DNA of 64,000 nt, from assembly GCA_004298045.1 (NCBI GenBank), contig SCRM01000005.1:1-64000 (forward strand), read 5' to 3'. The translations under genes and the position numbers were made by a program. Under the pieces are notes generated by a model. It did no database searches. It was not told where the DNA came from and saw only the letters and a list, made by a program, of their open reading frames with translations. Below, one piece after another: positions 37,021 to 46,263 of the stretch; position 1 is the first letter of the stretch; each line of letters begins with the position of its first letter. The stretch is from Rhodanobacter sp. Lineage in GTDB: Bacteria > Pseudomonadota > Gammaproteobacteria > Xanthomonadales > Rhodanobacteraceae.

Positions 37021-37524
37021 ATGATGGCCGGCACCGAAACGCCACGCGTCGGCGTGGTGATGGGTTCGCGTTCGGATTGGGAAACCATGGAGCATGCGGT
37101 GGCGACCTTGAGCGCACTCGGGGTCGCCAACGAGGTGCGCGTGGTCTCGGCCCACCGTACGCCCGATCTCCTGTTTCGCTACGCGGAAGAGGCGGCGGCA
37201 CGGGGCATTCGGGTCATCCTTGCCGGCGCCGGTGGTGCCGCCCACCTGCCGGGCATGCTGGCGGCAAAGACCGCCTTGCCGGTGTTTGGCGTGCCGGTGC
37301 AGTCGAAGGCACTGAATGGCATGGATTCGCTGCTCTCCATCGTGCAAATGCCGGCGGGTGTGCCGGTGGGCACACTGGCGATCGGCCGTTCTGGTGCGAT
37401 CAACGCGGCGCTCCTGGCGGCAGCAGTGCTGGCGCTGGGCGACCCTGCGCTGGCGCAGCGCCTGCGCGACTGGCGGGCGCAGCAGACGCAAGCCGTTCTC
37501 GACCGGCCGGATCCGCGCGCATGA
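37021..37524 (+). CDS. purE: N5-carboxyaminoimidazole ribonucleotide mutase
   Basis: 167 residues (166 if the second ATG at 37024 is used; GGAG lies 4 and 7 bases before the two). Class I PurE moves the carboxyl group of N5-CAIR to give CAIR. The active-site motifs [25 protein letters not shown] and [13 protein letters not shown] are complete. It overlaps purK by ATGA. Confidence 0.96.
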   Translation: MMAGTETPRVGVVMGSRSDWETMEHAVATLSALGVANEVRVVSAHRTPDLLFRYAEEAAARGIRVILAGAGGAAHLPGMLAAKTALPVFGVPVQSKALNGMDSLLSIVQMPAGVPVGTLAIGRSGAINAALLAAAVLALGDPALAQRLRDWRAQQTQAVLDRPDPRA

Positions 37525-38681
37525 GCGCGCATCGGCAGCCCGTGCTGGGCATTCTTGGTGGCGGCCAGCTGGCGCGCATGCTGGCGCTTGCGGCCGCGCC
37601 GCTCGGCGTCAGGACGGTGGTGGTGGATGGCTCGCCCGACGCCTGTGCGGGGCAGGTGGCGCCGCTGCGGGTGATGCCGTGGAACGACTACGCCGGGCTT
37701 GAAGCGTTTGCGCACGAAGTGGATGCCGTCACCTTCGACTTCGAGAACGTGCCGGCGGAAACCGCGGCGCATCTGGTCGAGAGGGTTGCGGTGCGGCCAA
37801 ACCCGCATGCGCTGGCGGTCGCCCAGGACCGCGTGATCGAGAAAACCACGTTCCGCGAATGCGGCATCCCCACCGCGGATTTCGCGCCAGTGGCAACGCG
37901 CGAGGAGCTTGACCGCGCGTTGGCGCAAATTGGTGCGCCGGCCATTCTCAAGACCCGTCGTTTTGGCTACGACGGCAAGGGCCAGTTCCGGCTGAAATCG
38001 TTGGCCGATGCCGATGCGGCGTGGGTGGCACTCGGCCCGCAGGCCAGCCCGAACGGCCTGATCCTCGAAGCTTTCGTGCCGTTCCAGCGTGAGCTGTCGG
38101 TGATTGCCGTGCGCGGCGCCGATGGGGAGTTCCGCACTTGGCCGCTGACGCGCAACTGGCACGTCGACGGCGTGTTGAATCTGAGCTTGGCGCCCGCGGA
38201 AGACCTCGGCAACCTGCAGGCCAAGGCGGACGCCCTGGCGTGTGTGCTGGCGGAAAAACTCGATTACGTCGGCGTGTTCGCACTCGAGCTGTTCGTGAAA
38301 GATGGCGAACTGCTGGGCAACGAGATGGCGCCGCGCGTGCACAACTCCGGGCATTGGTCGATCGAGGGCGCCTATACCAGCCAGTTCGAGAACCACGTGC
38401 GCGCGGTGATGGGCATCCCGCTGGGCGATACCGGCGTGCGTGGCCTCTCGGTGATGTTCAATTGGCTCGGTGAGCTGCCCGACCCGGCGCCGCTGCTGCG
38501 CGCCACCGATGCCCACTGGCACGACTACGGAAAAGCTGCACGGCCGGGGCGCAAGGTGGGCCACGCCACGGTGTGTGCACCGGACGCCGCGACGATGATT
38601 GCGCGGCTGGAGACCGTGAGCCGGGCGCTGGGGCGAGAGGCCCAAGTGGCGGGGGCGCTTGAGGTTTTGCACGCCGGATAG
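37521..38681 (+). CDS. purK: N5-carboxyaminoimidazole ribonucleotide synthase
   Basis: 386 residues, ATP-grasp enzyme making N5-CAIR from AIR and bicarbonate. N-terminal [19 protein letters not shown]-grasp [14 protein letters not shown] and the metal site [17 protein letters not shown] are diagnostic. The start overlaps purE. Followed by a hairpin-rich spacer with two terminators. Confidence 0.96.
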   Translation: MSAHRQPVLGILGGGQLARMLALAAAPLGVRTVVVDGSPDACAGQVAPLRVMPWNDYAGLEAFAHEVDAVTFDFENVPAETAAHLVERVAVRPNPHALAVAQDRVIEKTTFRECGIPTADFAPVATREELDRALAQIGAPAILKTRRFGYDGKGQFRLKSLADADAAWVALGPQASPNGLILEAFVPFQRELSVIAVRGADGEFRTWPLTRNWHVDGVLNLSLAPAEDLGNLQAKADALACVLAEKLDYVGVFALELFVKDGELLGNEMAPRVHNSGHWSIEGAYTSQFENHVRAVMGIPLGDTGVRGLSVMFNWLGELPDPAPLLRATDAHWHDYGKAARPGRKVGHATVCAPDAATMIARLETVSRALGREAQVAGALEVLHAG

Positions 38682-38714
38682 CGTGTGGGGTTACGAGAAG
38701 GTGCGGTACAGAGC

Positions 38715-38823
38715 TGCGCCCATGGATGGGCGCACGTTGGCCGGACCGGAGGCCCGGCCAACGGAGCATGGCTCACGGTAGCGAGCCATGCGAGCCCGAA
38801 AAAGGCAGGGGCCCTTTTCGGGC
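38715..38823 (+). repeat. run of four hairpins after purK
   Basis: Four inverted repeats follow each other with almost no gap: TGCGCCCAT-GG-ATGGGCGCA (38715-38734), GTTGGCCGG/CCGGCCAAC (38736-38762), CATGGCTC/GAGCCATG (38767-38790) and GCCCGAAAA/TTTTCGGGC (38794-38823). They take up the first part of the 383-base purK-tsf gap, which has no gene. The first two could start an untranslated RNA or be a REP-type cluster. Confidence 0.7.
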
Positions 38824-38863
38824 ATCGGTAACGGCGCTCTGGCTCTGGTGTTTCGTGATACGA

Positions 38864-38889
38864 AAAAGCCACGGTCCCCCGTGGCTTTT
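38864..38889 (+). terminator. intrinsic terminator (purEK)
   Basis: AAAAGCCACGG-TCCC-CCGTGGCTTTT, a perfect 11-bp stem with T-run, usable on both strands. A smaller hairpin TTTCGT-GAT-ACGAAA (38851-38865) overlaps its 5' edge. Confidence 0.8.
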
Positions 38890-38931
38890 CTGTGTGGCGC
38901 AGGATTAGGGCAAGAGCCAGTTTGTCCGATA

Positions 38932-38961
38932 GTCAAAAACGGGCTCCTGCCCGTTTTTGAC
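38932..38961. terminator. bidirectional terminator between purK and tsf
   Basis: GTCAAAAACGGGC-TCCT-GCCCGTTTTTGAC is a perfect 13-bp stem with A- and T-runs on either side, ending transcription from purK on one strand and from rpsB-tsf on the other. Confidence 0.9.
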
Positions 38962-38964
38962 TCA

Positions 38965-39034
38965 CCTGGCCCGCAGAGCGTGCCAGGCTCCGTGGGGCCC
39001 GTAGGCCTTACGAGCGGCACATTCATGTGCCGCT
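38965..39034. repeat. further hairpins before the tsf 3' end
   Basis: CCTGGC/GCCAGG (38965-38987), CGTA-GGCCT-TACG (about 39000-39012) and the perfect AGCGGCACAT-TC-ATGTGCCGCT (39013-39034) follow the bidirectional terminator. With those upstream they make about nine hairpins in 320 bases. Confidence 0.65.
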
Positions 39035-39064
39035 GGGCACCCCGAACTCCGGGCTTGCGGGGAA

Positions 39065-39946
39065 TCAGGCCAGCCCGGCCTGCTTCATCACCTCGGCATG
39101 GAAATCCTCTTCCACCTTCTCGATGCCTTCGCCAACCGCGAGGCGGGCAACGGCGACGATCTCGGCGCCTGCTTTCTTCAGGGCTTCGGCCACGGTGACC
39201 GTGGTGTCGATCACGTAGGTCTGGCCGACCAGCGTGGCTTCGGAAATGATCTTGTGCACCTTGCCGGTAATGATCTTTTCGAGGATCTCGGCCGGCTTGT
39301 GCTTTTCTTTCTCGGACATCGCGGCCAGCGCGATTTCCTTTTCCTTGGCGATGAAGTCGGCCGGCACGTCCTCGGCGTGGACGTAGGCCGGGTTCATGGC
39401 GGCGACGTGCATCGCGATGCCCTTGGCCAATTCCTCGTTGCCGCCCTCGAGCGCCACCAGCACGCCAATGCGGCCGCCGTGGATGTAGCTGGCCAGCACG
39501 CCGTCATGGACGACGCGCGCCAGGCGGCGCACCTCGATCTTTTCACCGATGGTGGCGATCAGCGCCTTGGCGCCATCGGCCACAGTGTTGCCGCCGGGAT
39601 AAGCGGCGGCATTCAGCGCCTCGACGTCGGCAGCGTTGGTCTTGAGCGCGAGCTCGGCAACCGTGTCGCTGAACTTGACGAAATCGGGGTTGGTGGTGAC
39701 GAAGTCGGTTTCGCAGTTGACCTCGACCAGCACCGCGGTGCTGCCGGCGTGGGCGGTGACGATGCGGCCTTCGGCGGCGACGCGGCCAGCCTTCTTGTCA
39801 GCCTTGGCCAGGCCGGACTTGCGCAGGTACTCCATGGCGGCGTCGATGTTGCCGTCGTTCGCCACCAGTGCCTTCTTGCACTCCATCATGCCGGCGCCGG
39901 AGCGTTCGCGCAGCTCCTTGACCAGTTGGGCGGTGATATTGCTCAT
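39065..39946 (-). CDS. tsf: elongation factor Ts
   Basis: 293 residues from the ATG at 39946 ([19 protein letters not shown]). EF-Ts recycles EF-Tu-GDP. The UBA-like N-terminal domain, [13 protein letters not shown] core and coiled-coil region are complete. It lies downstream of rpsB, 92 bases apart, as in nearly all bacteria. The track start 14 codons upstream is rejected. Confidence 0.97.
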   Translation of the reverse strand: MSNITAQLVKELRERSGAGMMECKKALVANDGNIDAAMEYLRKSGLAKADKKAGRVAAEGRIVTAHAGSTAVLVEVNCETDFVTTNPDFVKFSDTVAELALKTNAADVEALNAAAYPGGNTVADGAKALIATIGEKIEVRRLARVVHDGVLASYIHGGRIGVLVALEGGNEELAKGIAMHVAAMNPAYVHAEDVPADFIAKEKEIALAAMSEKEKHKPAEILEKIITGKVHKIISEATLVGQTYVIDTTVTVAEALKKAGAEIVAVARLAVGEGIEKVEEDFHAEVMKQAGLA

Positions 39947-40038
39947 CGGTATTCCTCGCATGCTTGAAAGCGTCGCGATGACGGGCATCGCGACGCCGGT
40001 GTGGCGGATCGGTGCGGCAGCGGGGCTGCCGGGCCGAA

Positions 40039-40875
40039 TTACTTGGCGTCGCGCGGAGCGTGTGCGCCATCGCGGCGCGGGGCGTGTTTGCGCGGTGCCG
40101 GTTTGCGTTCGGCGTGCTCGGCCTTGGCCACCGGGTTGCCTTCCTCGTCGAGTTCGACGAACTCGTCGCCGTCACCCTGCGCAGCGGCCGGTGCGGCAGC
40201 CTTGCCTTCGAGGATGGAGTCGGCGGCAAGGCGGGTATAGAGCTGTACCGCGCGGATCGCGTCGTCGTTGCCGGGGATGGCGTAATCGACCAGTTCCGGG
40301 TTGTAGTTGGTGTCGACCACTGCCACGACCGGAATGCCGAGCTTCTTGGCTTCCTGCACGGCGATGTTTTCGTGGCCGATGTCGATGATGAACAGCGCAT
40401 CGGGCAGGCGCCCCATGTCCTTGATGCCGCCCAGCGAGTTCTCGAGCTTGTCGCGCTCACGGCGCAGCGACAGCACTTCGTGCTTGACCAGCTTGTCGAA
40501 GGTGCCGTCGGTCTCGGCGGCTTCCAGCTCTTTCAGGCGGCCGACCGACTGCTTGACCGTGCGGAAGTTGGTGAGCATGCCGCCCAGCCAGCGCGCAGCG
40601 ACAAACGGCATGCCGGCGCGGCGGGCTTCATCGGCCACCGCCTCGCGCGCGGAGCGCTTGGTGCCGACGAACAGCACGGTGCCGCGCTTTTGCGCCAGGC
40701 CCGACAGAAAGTTCATCGCGTCGGTGAACAGCGGCAGGGTCTTTTCAAGGTTGATGATGTGGATCTTGCCGCGGGCACCGAAGATGTACGGCGCCATCTT
40801 GGGATTCCAGTAACGCGTCTGGTGACCGAAATGCACGCCGGCTTCGAGCATTTCGCGCATGGTGACTTGTGCCAT
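40039..40875 (-). CDS. rpsB: 30S ribosomal protein S2
   Basis: 278 residues from the ATG at 40875 ([19 protein letters not shown]), with AAGGAG upstream. The family core ends near residue 230; the remaining 45 residues are a low-complexity tail ending in basic [20 protein letters not shown]2 binds the 30S head-body joint. A 230-nt leader precedes it, which in E. coli is the S2 autoregulation site. Confidence 0.96.
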   Translation of the reverse strand: MAQVTMREMLEAGVHFGHQTRYWNPKMAPYIFGARGKIHIINLEKTLPLFTDAMNFLSGLAQKRGTVLFVGTKRSAREAVADEARRAGMPFVAARWLGGMLTNFRTVKQSVGRLKELEAAETDGTFDKLVKHEVLSLRRERDKLENSLGGIKDMGRLPDALFIIDIGHENIAVQEAKKLGIPVVAVVDTNYNPELVDYAIPGNDDAIRAVQLYTRLAADSILEGKAAAPAAAQGDGDEFVELDEEGNPVAKAEHAERKPAPRKHAPRRDGAHAPRDAK

Positions 40876-41015
40876 GGGTGACTCCTTGCAGTGGGCCTTG
40901 TAGGTGTGGCCCGGGGGTTGGGACCTCCACGCATCCCCGGCTTCGACCGCGTCGGCTGCCAGGCGGCAGCCGCGCAGCACCCCGAAGACGGTGCCGATGC
41001 GTGTGTGGCGTTGGT

Positions 41016-41045
41016 TTGGGTGTTGCACCGCGGCGCGGTTACAAT
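41016..41045 (+). promoter_or_regulatory. candidate map promoter
   Basis: TTGGGT (3/6) and TACAAT (5/6), 18 bases apart, lie on the + strand within the rpsB leader region; the map transcript would have a leader of about 150 nt. Confidence 0.35.
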
Positions 41046-41111
41046 CATCCCGTTTTCGTCTTGCAACCGTTGCCCACGTGAAGTGGCTGCAATGCGCTGC
41101 AAAACTTCGAA

Positions 41112-41141
41112 ATTGTAGCCGGTACGCCGGCGACGCGGCAA
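41112..41141 (-). promoter_or_regulatory. candidate rpsB-tsf promoter
   Basis: On the - strand TTGCCG (4/6) and TACAAT (5/6) are 18 bases apart, with transcription starting near 41105 and a leader of about 230 nt to rpsB. The rpsB and map transcripts would overlap head to head here. The 325-base gap between rpsB and map holds no gene. Confidence 0.5.
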
Positions 41142-41200
41142 GTTGCCGGCACGAGCCATGGCCCGGTGCGACGGCTTGTGCCGCCCATCAGGACTCGATC

Positions 41201-41965
41201 ATGGCCATCACGTTGAAATCCCCGCAAGACATCGAGCACATGCGCGTGGCCGGCCAGCTGGCGGCCGAAGTGCTGGCGCTGCTCAAGGAATACGTCAAGC
41301 CCGGCGTCACCACCGAAGAGCTCGACCGTCGCGCCTACGAGCACATTGTCAACGTGCAGAAGGCAATTCCGGCGAACGTCGGCTACCACGGCTTCCCCAA
41401 GACCCTGTGCACCTCGGTCAACCACGTGATCTGCCACGGCATCCCGAGCGAATCCAAGGTGCTCAAGGATGGCGACATCATCAATCTCGACATCACTGTC
41501 ATCAAGGATGGCTGGCACGGCGACACCAGCCGCATGTATTTCGTTGGCACTCCGTCGGTGCTGGCCAAGCGCCTGGTGGATACCACGTTCGAGTCGATGA
41601 TGGCCGGCATCCGCGCGGTGCGCCCCGGCGCCACGCTGGGCGACGTGGGCCACGCCGTGCAGCATTGCGCGGAGTCGGCGGGCTACTCGATCGTGCGCGA
41701 ATACTGCGGCCACGGCATCGGCAAGATCTATCACGATGACCCGCAGGTGCTGCATTACGGCAAGCCGCACACCGGGCTGGAGCTCAAGGAGGGCATGACC
41801 TTCACCGTGGAGCCGATGGTCAATGCCGGCAAGCCGAACACCAAGCAGCTGCCCGATGGCTGGACGGTGGTCACCAAGGACCACTCGCTGTCGGCGCAGT
41901 GGGAGCACACGCTGGTGGTGACCAAGGACGGGTTCGAGATCCTCACGCCGTGGCCGGATGCTTGA
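41201..41965 (+). CDS. map: methionine aminopeptidase type I
   Basis: 254 residues. It removes the N-terminal methionine from new proteins. The metal-binding residues lie in LDITVIKDGWHGDTSR, YCGHGIGKIYHDD and the FTVEPMVNAGK region. The ATG at 41201 (CAGGA upstream) gives the normal length. The TGA is followed by a heptad repeat. Confidence 0.96.
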   Translation: MAITLKSPQDIEHMRVAGQLAAEVLALLKEYVKPGVTTEELDRRAYEHIVNVQKAIPANVGYHGFPKTLCTSVNHVICHGIPSESKVLKDGDIINLDITVIKDGWHGDTSRMYFVGTPSVLAKRLVDTTFESMMAGIRAVRPGATLGDVGHAVQHCAESAGYSIVREYCGHGIGKIYHDDPQVLHYGKPHTGLELKEGMTFTVEPMVNAGKPNTKQLPDGWTVVTKDHSLSAQWEHTLVVTKDGFEILTPWPDA

Positions 41966-41967
41966 TT

Positions 41968-42089
41968 GCCGGGACTGGGGATTCGGGATTCGGGATTCGA
42001 AAAAGCGCGATTGGGCGGGCGTGATGCTCGTGGGGCGGACTGCAGTCCGACAAGCGGGGACTCTGGAATCGCGATTCGAAAGAGCCGGG
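41968..42089 (+). repeat. heptad repeat after map, with an inner REP palindrome
   Basis: Left arm GCCGGGACTGGGGATTCGGG with ATTCGGGATTCGAAAAAGCG, starting three bases after the map TGA; right part GACTCTGGAATCGCGATTCG with AAAGAGCCGGG. Between them is a second repeat type (CGGACT-GC-AGTCCG). It fills most of the map-glnD spacer. Confidence 0.75.
42036..42049. repeat. small palindrome CGGACTGCAGTCCG
   Basis: A perfect 6-bp stem with a 2-nt loop, context GGGG-palindrome-ACAAGC. A sister copy, CGGGCTGAAGCCCG followed by GTCCACAAGC, lies at 44970-44983. Both sit between arms of heptad repeats, so the two families are nested. Confidence 0.6.
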
Positions 42090-42144
42090 TGAGGCGGTAC
42101 CGCACCGGCTTGGTTTCTGCCGCCCACGCTCCTAGGCTGCGCGA

Positions 42145-44787
42145 ATGACTGCCGCCAGTGTCGAGCTGCCACCGCTGCCGCGTCTGCCGCCAACGGTGCC
42201 CCGTTCCGGGGTGTCCGGCGAGGCGCGGCACGCGTTGCGGCAATTGCTGGGGGACGTGGATCGCGCGCTGGCGACGGCGTTTCGCGATGGTGGCGACGCC
42301 GAGGCGCTGGCCCGTCGGCGTGGCGAGGCGGTGGCGCGCATCGTGGTGCATGTGTGGAATGCCTGCCTGGGCGAGGTGACTGGCGCGGCGTTGTTTGCCG
42401 TGGGCGGCTTTGGCCGCGGCCTGTTGTTTCCGCAGTCGGATGTGGATCTGCTGGTGCTGGCCGAACGCTCCGAGCCGTCGCGTTTGCGCGCGCTCGAACA
42501 GTGTTTTGCGACGTTGTGGGATGTCGGCCTCAAGGTGGGTCACGCGGTGCGCGATGCCGAGCAGTGCCGCAAGCTTGCGGCGGCGGACGCCAGCGTGTTC
42601 ACCAGCCTGCTGGACGCGCGCCGGCTTGCCGGTGACCGCGCACTGGAAGCGAGCCTGCGCGCCATCGTGAATGATCCCGCGCTGTGGCCGCCCAAGGCGT
42701 ATCTCGCCGCCCGGTTGGGCGAGCGCGACGCGCGCCATGCACGCTTCGACGACACTGCGTACAACCTCGAACCCAACCTCAAGGATGGCCCCGGCGGGCT
42801 GCGCACGCTGGATTCGTTGCGCTGGCTGGGGCAGCGGCTGGCGCATGCGAGCGGGTTTGGCGAGATGCAACTGGAAGGCCTGCTCGATCCGGCCGAGCGC
42901 GACGCGCTGTGCGCGGCGGAGCGCACCTTGCGCCGCTACCGTTTTGCGCTGCATCTCGAAGCGGGGCGACCGGAAGAGCGCTTGCTGTTCGACTACCAGC
43001 GTGCGCTGGCGACCCGCCTGGGGTTCGAGGACGAGCACGCGAAAAACCTCGGCGTCGAGCAGTTCATGCAGGGCTACTACCGCGCCGCCAGCGTGGTCGA
43101 ACGCCTTGGTGTGCAGATTTCCGAGCGCTTTGTGGAAATGCTGGAGCCGCCGCGCGACGGCGTGCCGGTCGGCGCCGACTTCATCCGCTACGGTACCCGC
43201 CTCGCGGCGCGCGATCCCGAGTTGTTTACGCGTCGGCCGCAGGCGTTGATCGAGATTTTCATCGCCCGGCTGGACCAGGCCGGGCTGGTCGGCTTCAGCG
43301 CCGACACCATGCGCCGCATCCATCAGACCACGGCGACGCTGGGCAGCAAACTCGGCGACGACCCGGCGGCGCTGGCCGCGTTTTTGCGCCTGCTCAAGCG
43401 TGGCGCACCGGCGGTGGACGCGTTGTGGCGGATGAATCGTCACGGCCTGCTGGCCGCATTGCTGCCCGCGTTCGGCAAGGTGTTCGGGCGCATGCAGTAC
43501 GACTTGTTCCACGTGTACACCGTGGATGAGCACACGCTGCGCGTGCTGCGCCAGTTGGCGCGGTTTGCCGACCCGGCCGCGCGCAGCGATTTTCCGCTGG
43601 CGTGCGATATCTGGCCGAGCCTCGACAAGCCCGAGCTGATGCTGTTGGCCGGGCTGTTTCACGACATCGCGAAAGGCCGCGGCGGCGACCATTCGGTGCT
43701 GGGCGAAGGCGAGGCGCGCGCGTTCTGCATCCGGCTCGGGTTGCCGCCGGACGACGTGGAGCTGGTGGCATGGCTGGTGCGCCAACACCTGTTGATGAGT
43801 GCCACCGCACAGCGCCAGGACATCACCGATCCGGCCGTGGTGCAGCGCTTTGCCGATGTCGTCAGCGATTGGGCGCGGCTCGATCATCTCTACCTCTTGA
43901 CCGTGGCCGACATCATCGGCACCAGCCCGCGCTTGTGGAACGCGTGGAAGGATCGCCTGCTGGCCGACCTCTACACCGCGACGCGGTATGCGCTGCGCAG
44001 TGGCGAAGAGCCCGCCCAGCGTGCGGCCTTGCGCGCGCAGGCCTGCCGCGATCGCGCGCTGGCGCTGCTCGCGGCCGACGGCATCGACGCCGCTGCGGCA
44101 CAGGCCTTGTGGGCGAGTTTTTCCGAGCCGAGCTTTTTGCGCCACCGGCCGGAGCAGATCGCGTGGCAGACGGCAGCGCTCCTGCGGCACGCCGACAGCG
44201 CACCGTTGGTGGAGGTGCATCCGCTGTCGGTGCGCGGCACCACCGAGCTTTTCATCTGCGCACCGGACCGCGACGGCTTGTTCGCCACGGCGACGGCGAT
44301 GCTCGACCGCATGCGTTTTTCGGTGTTGGAGGCGCGCATCCTCAATTCGCGCGACGGGCGCTCGCTCGACACCTTTTTGCTGCTGGAAGCCGATACCCAG
44401 CAGCCGGCAAGCGCTGCACGCTGCGCCGAACTACGGGTGCGCATGCAGCGCGCACTGGCGCAGACCGCGCCGGTGGCGCCGGCCCGGCGCAGCATGTCGC
44501 GGCATTTGAAACACTTCCAGAGCGCGCCGCGGATTGCGTTCAGCGCTGCCGGCAATCGCACCCAGCTGGCGCTGGTGGCCACCGATCGCCCCGGCCTTCT
44601 GGCGGCGGTCGCGCGCGGCATGCTCGAAGCCGGCGTACGCGTGCACGATGCGCGCATTGCCACCTTCGGCGAACGCGCCGAGGATTTTTTCCTCGTCTCC
44701 GACCGCAACGATCGGCCACTCGACGACGCGGCACAAGAGCGCCTGCGCACCGTGCTGGTCGCCCGTATCGGCGCGCCACATGGCTGA
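42145..44787 (+). CDS. glnD: [protein-PII] uridylyltransferase / uridylyl-removing enzyme
   Basis: 880 residues: nucleotidyltransferase domain with GGFGRGLLFPQSDVDLLVL (about 90-110), the GlnD PII-uridylyltransferase middle region, an HD domain (LFHDIAKGRGGDHS) for the removing activity, and two C-terminal ACT domains (about 695 and 805 on). It senses glutamine and modifies PII to steer nitrogen metabolism. ATG at 42145; no clear Shine-Dalgarno. The order map-glnD-(HD-GYP)-dapD is usual for relatives apart from the insertion. Confidence 0.95.
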   Translation: MTAASVELPPLPRLPPTVPRSGVSGEARHALRQLLGDVDRALATAFRDGGDAEALARRRGEAVARIVVHVWNACLGEVTGAALFAVGGFGRGLLFPQSDVDLLVLAERSEPSRLRALEQCFATLWDVGLKVGHAVRDAEQCRKLAAADASVFTSLLDARRLAGDRALEASLRAIVNDPALWPPKAYLAARLGERDARHARFDDTAYNLEPNLKDGPGGLRTLDSLRWLGQRLAHASGFGEMQLEGLLDPAERDALCAAERTLRRYRFALHLEAGRPEERLLFDYQRALATRLGFEDEHAKNLGVEQFMQGYYRAASVVERLGVQISERFVEMLEPPRDGVPVGADFIRYGTRLAARDPELFTRRPQALIEIFIARLDQAGLVGFSADTMRRIHQTTATLGSKLGDDPAALAAFLRLLKRGAPAVDALWRMNRHGLLAALLPAFGKVFGRMQYDLFHVYTVDEHTLRVLRQLARFADPAARSDFPLACDIWPSLDKPELMLLAGLFHDIAKGRGGDHSVLGEGEARAFCIRLGLPPDDVELVAWLVRQHLLMSATAQRQDITDPAVVQRFADVVSDWARLDHLYLLTVADIIGTSPRLWNAWKDRLLADLYTATRYALRSGEEPAQRAALRAQACRDRALALLAADGIDAAAAQALWASFSEPSFLRHRPEQIAWQTAALLRHADSAPLVEVHPLSVRGTTELFICAPDRDGLFATATAMLDRMRFSVLEARILNSRDGRSLDTFLLLEADTQQPASAARCAELRVRMQRALAQTAPVAPARRSMSRHLKHFQSAPRIAFSAAGNRTQLALVATDRPGLLAAVARGMLEAGVRVHDARIATFGERAEDFFLVSDRNDRPLDDAAQERLRTVLVARIGAPHG

Positions 44788-45106
44788 CGCGTTTTGCTGC
44801 CAAGGGGGTGTCGGGCGGAGGAGTGGGAATCGGAAATCGGAATTGCTGGCGTCTGGTATCGCGGTTTTTTTGCGCGCGTGGATCGGGTCGCTTTGCTTTC
44901 TGCTTTCGAGGGTGTTGGTCTCGCCACGCAGTGTGGGCAGCCTTGAAACGCGACCGCGTCGATACCCGTCGGGCTGAAGCCCGGTCCACAAGCACGGTGC
45001 TCGCCGAGTCGCGCTCTTTCGAATCCCGAATCTTGCATTCCGAGTCCCTGCTTGCCGGGCTGCGCTCCCCTCGAATCCTCAATCTCCAATCCCGAATCCC
45101 GGACCC
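44788..45106. repeat. composite repeat region between glnD and the HD-GYP gene
   Basis: This 319-base gap has no gene. It holds a GGGAATC-type run (44823-44845), the palindrome CGGGCT-GA-AGCCCG (44970-44983) and two heptad blocks reading GCTCTTTCGAATCCCGAATC (from 45012) and CCAATCCCGAATCCCGGACC (to 45106). On the - strand the last block begins four bases after the HD-GYP stop codon. Confidence 0.7.
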
Positions 45107-46222
45107 TCACAACGTCGCGTCGGCGCCCCACAGTGCAGCCATGCTTACCGGCATTTTCAGGGCTTCGAGATCGGCGGTGGTCTGGATCGCGTGCATCGGC
45201 GAATCGCCGTTGTGGCGCAGCGGCGTGGGCAGGCGCATGCCGACCGCGTTGGTGATCGCCGCCAGCCGCGGGCCGTGTTTGCCAGTGCCGCGCTGGGTGA
45301 CGATGGCAATGCTGCCGTTGCGCAGGCGCACACCGGTGCCTGGCGGGTGCACGCCGATCGCCTTGATGAATTGCGCCACCAGGGTTTCGTCGATCTGGCC
45401 ACCCTCATTCAAGAACAACTGGCGCAGGGCGGGCGTAGGTACCATGGCGGGGCGATAGGCGCGTGCCGAGATGCGCGCGCAGTAGATGTCGGCGAGCGTG
45501 AGCAGGCGGGTCGGCTGGGCAACGGCGCTGCCGCGCCGACCCGCCGGATAACCGCTGCCGTCGATGCGTTCGTGATGGTCACGCACGGTAGCGAGCCACA
45601 CCGGATCGTCCACGCCCAGTTCGCGCAGCATCTCGACCCCGCGCTCGCAGTGACGGCGGATGATCTCCTGCTGTTCCGGCGTCGGCGGCGCATGCGACTT
45701 GTACAGCTGCTGCTGCACTTCGAGCATGCCGATGTTCATCGTCAAGGCAGCGGCCGTGGTCGAGGCGAGCAGGTCGTCGTCCCACTCGAACGTGGCACCG
45801 ACGACCTGGCACAGCGTGGCAACGTTGACTGCGTGGCGCACCGCGTAGGGCGCGTCGCGCATCAGTACCACGGCAGCCAGCGCGAGGTCGGCGTTGGCGC
45901 GGCAGGCGCGGCGCACGAGTGCGGCGATGCGCACCAGGTCGGCCGGAAAATAGCTCGAACCCTGCTCGAACAGCGCCATCAGACGCCAGCGGGCGGCGAT
46001 GAGCATGCCCAGTGGCGTCGCCGGAATGGTGGTTTCCTGCTCCGCGCGCCCAGGGGACGGCGCCGTTGTTGCCAACGCGTTTTCCGCAATCAGGTCGCGT
46101 TGCAAGGTGTTGCGGATGATCGAGCCGTGACGCAGCAGCAATTGGCCCTTGCCGTTATACGCATCGCGCGGCAGCACCTGGCCTACGGTCAGGTCATTGG
46201 GGTCGAAATCGCGTGACTTCAT
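45107..46222 (-). CDS. HD-GYP-like protein with degenerate HD site
   Basis: 371 residues. The second half follows the HD-GYP layout: RHAVNVATL, an HD position that reads MNIGMLE instead of HDIGK, then RRHCERGVEML, DHHERIDGSGYP and LADIYCARIS. The HHE and GYP parts are kept but the HD pair is lost, so c-di-GMP hydrolysis is doubtful; it may only bind the nucleotide. The ATG at 46222 overlaps the stop of a 14-codon leader ORF (ATGA); the track's ATG at 46309 is less likely. Confidence 0.8.
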   Translation of the reverse strand: MKSRDFDPNDLTVGQVLPRDAYNGKGQLLLRHGSIIRNTLQRDLIAENALATTAPSPGRAEQETTIPATPLGMLIAARWRLMALFEQGSSYFPADLVRIAALVRRACRANADLALAAVVLMRDAPYAVRHAVNVATLCQVVGATFEWDDDLLASTTAAALTMNIGMLEVQQQLYKSHAPPTPEQQEIIRRHCERGVEMLRELGVDDPVWLATVRDHHERIDGSGYPAGRRGSAVAQPTRLLTLADIYCARISARAYRPAMVPTPALRQLFLNEGGQIDETLVAQFIKAIGVHPPGTGVRLRNGSIAIVTQRGTGKHGPRLAAITNAVGMRLPTPLRHNGDSPMHAIQTTADLEALKMPVSMAALWGADATL

Positions 46223-46263
46223 GGCCGGTACGGCCGGTCGGGAGCGGGTTGTGGTTGCGGCAT
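46219..46263 (-). CDS. 14-residue proline-rich leader peptide, coupled to the HD-GYP gene
   Basis: MPQPQPAPDRPYRP. The ATG at 46263 has a perfect AGGAGG eight bases upstream (46272-46277), the best ribosome-binding site in this area, while the HD-GYP ATG has none. The TGA overlaps the HD-GYP ATG (ATGA), as expected for translational coupling. Six of the 14 codons are proline. Too short for the ORF track as an own entry; whether it is translated is an inference. Confidence 0.55.
   Translation of the reverse strand: MPQPQPAPDRPYRP

Noticed and set aside
41755-44220. 821-residue antisense ORF across glnD and map
   Set aside because: Shadow of glnD, which has all its domains in order.
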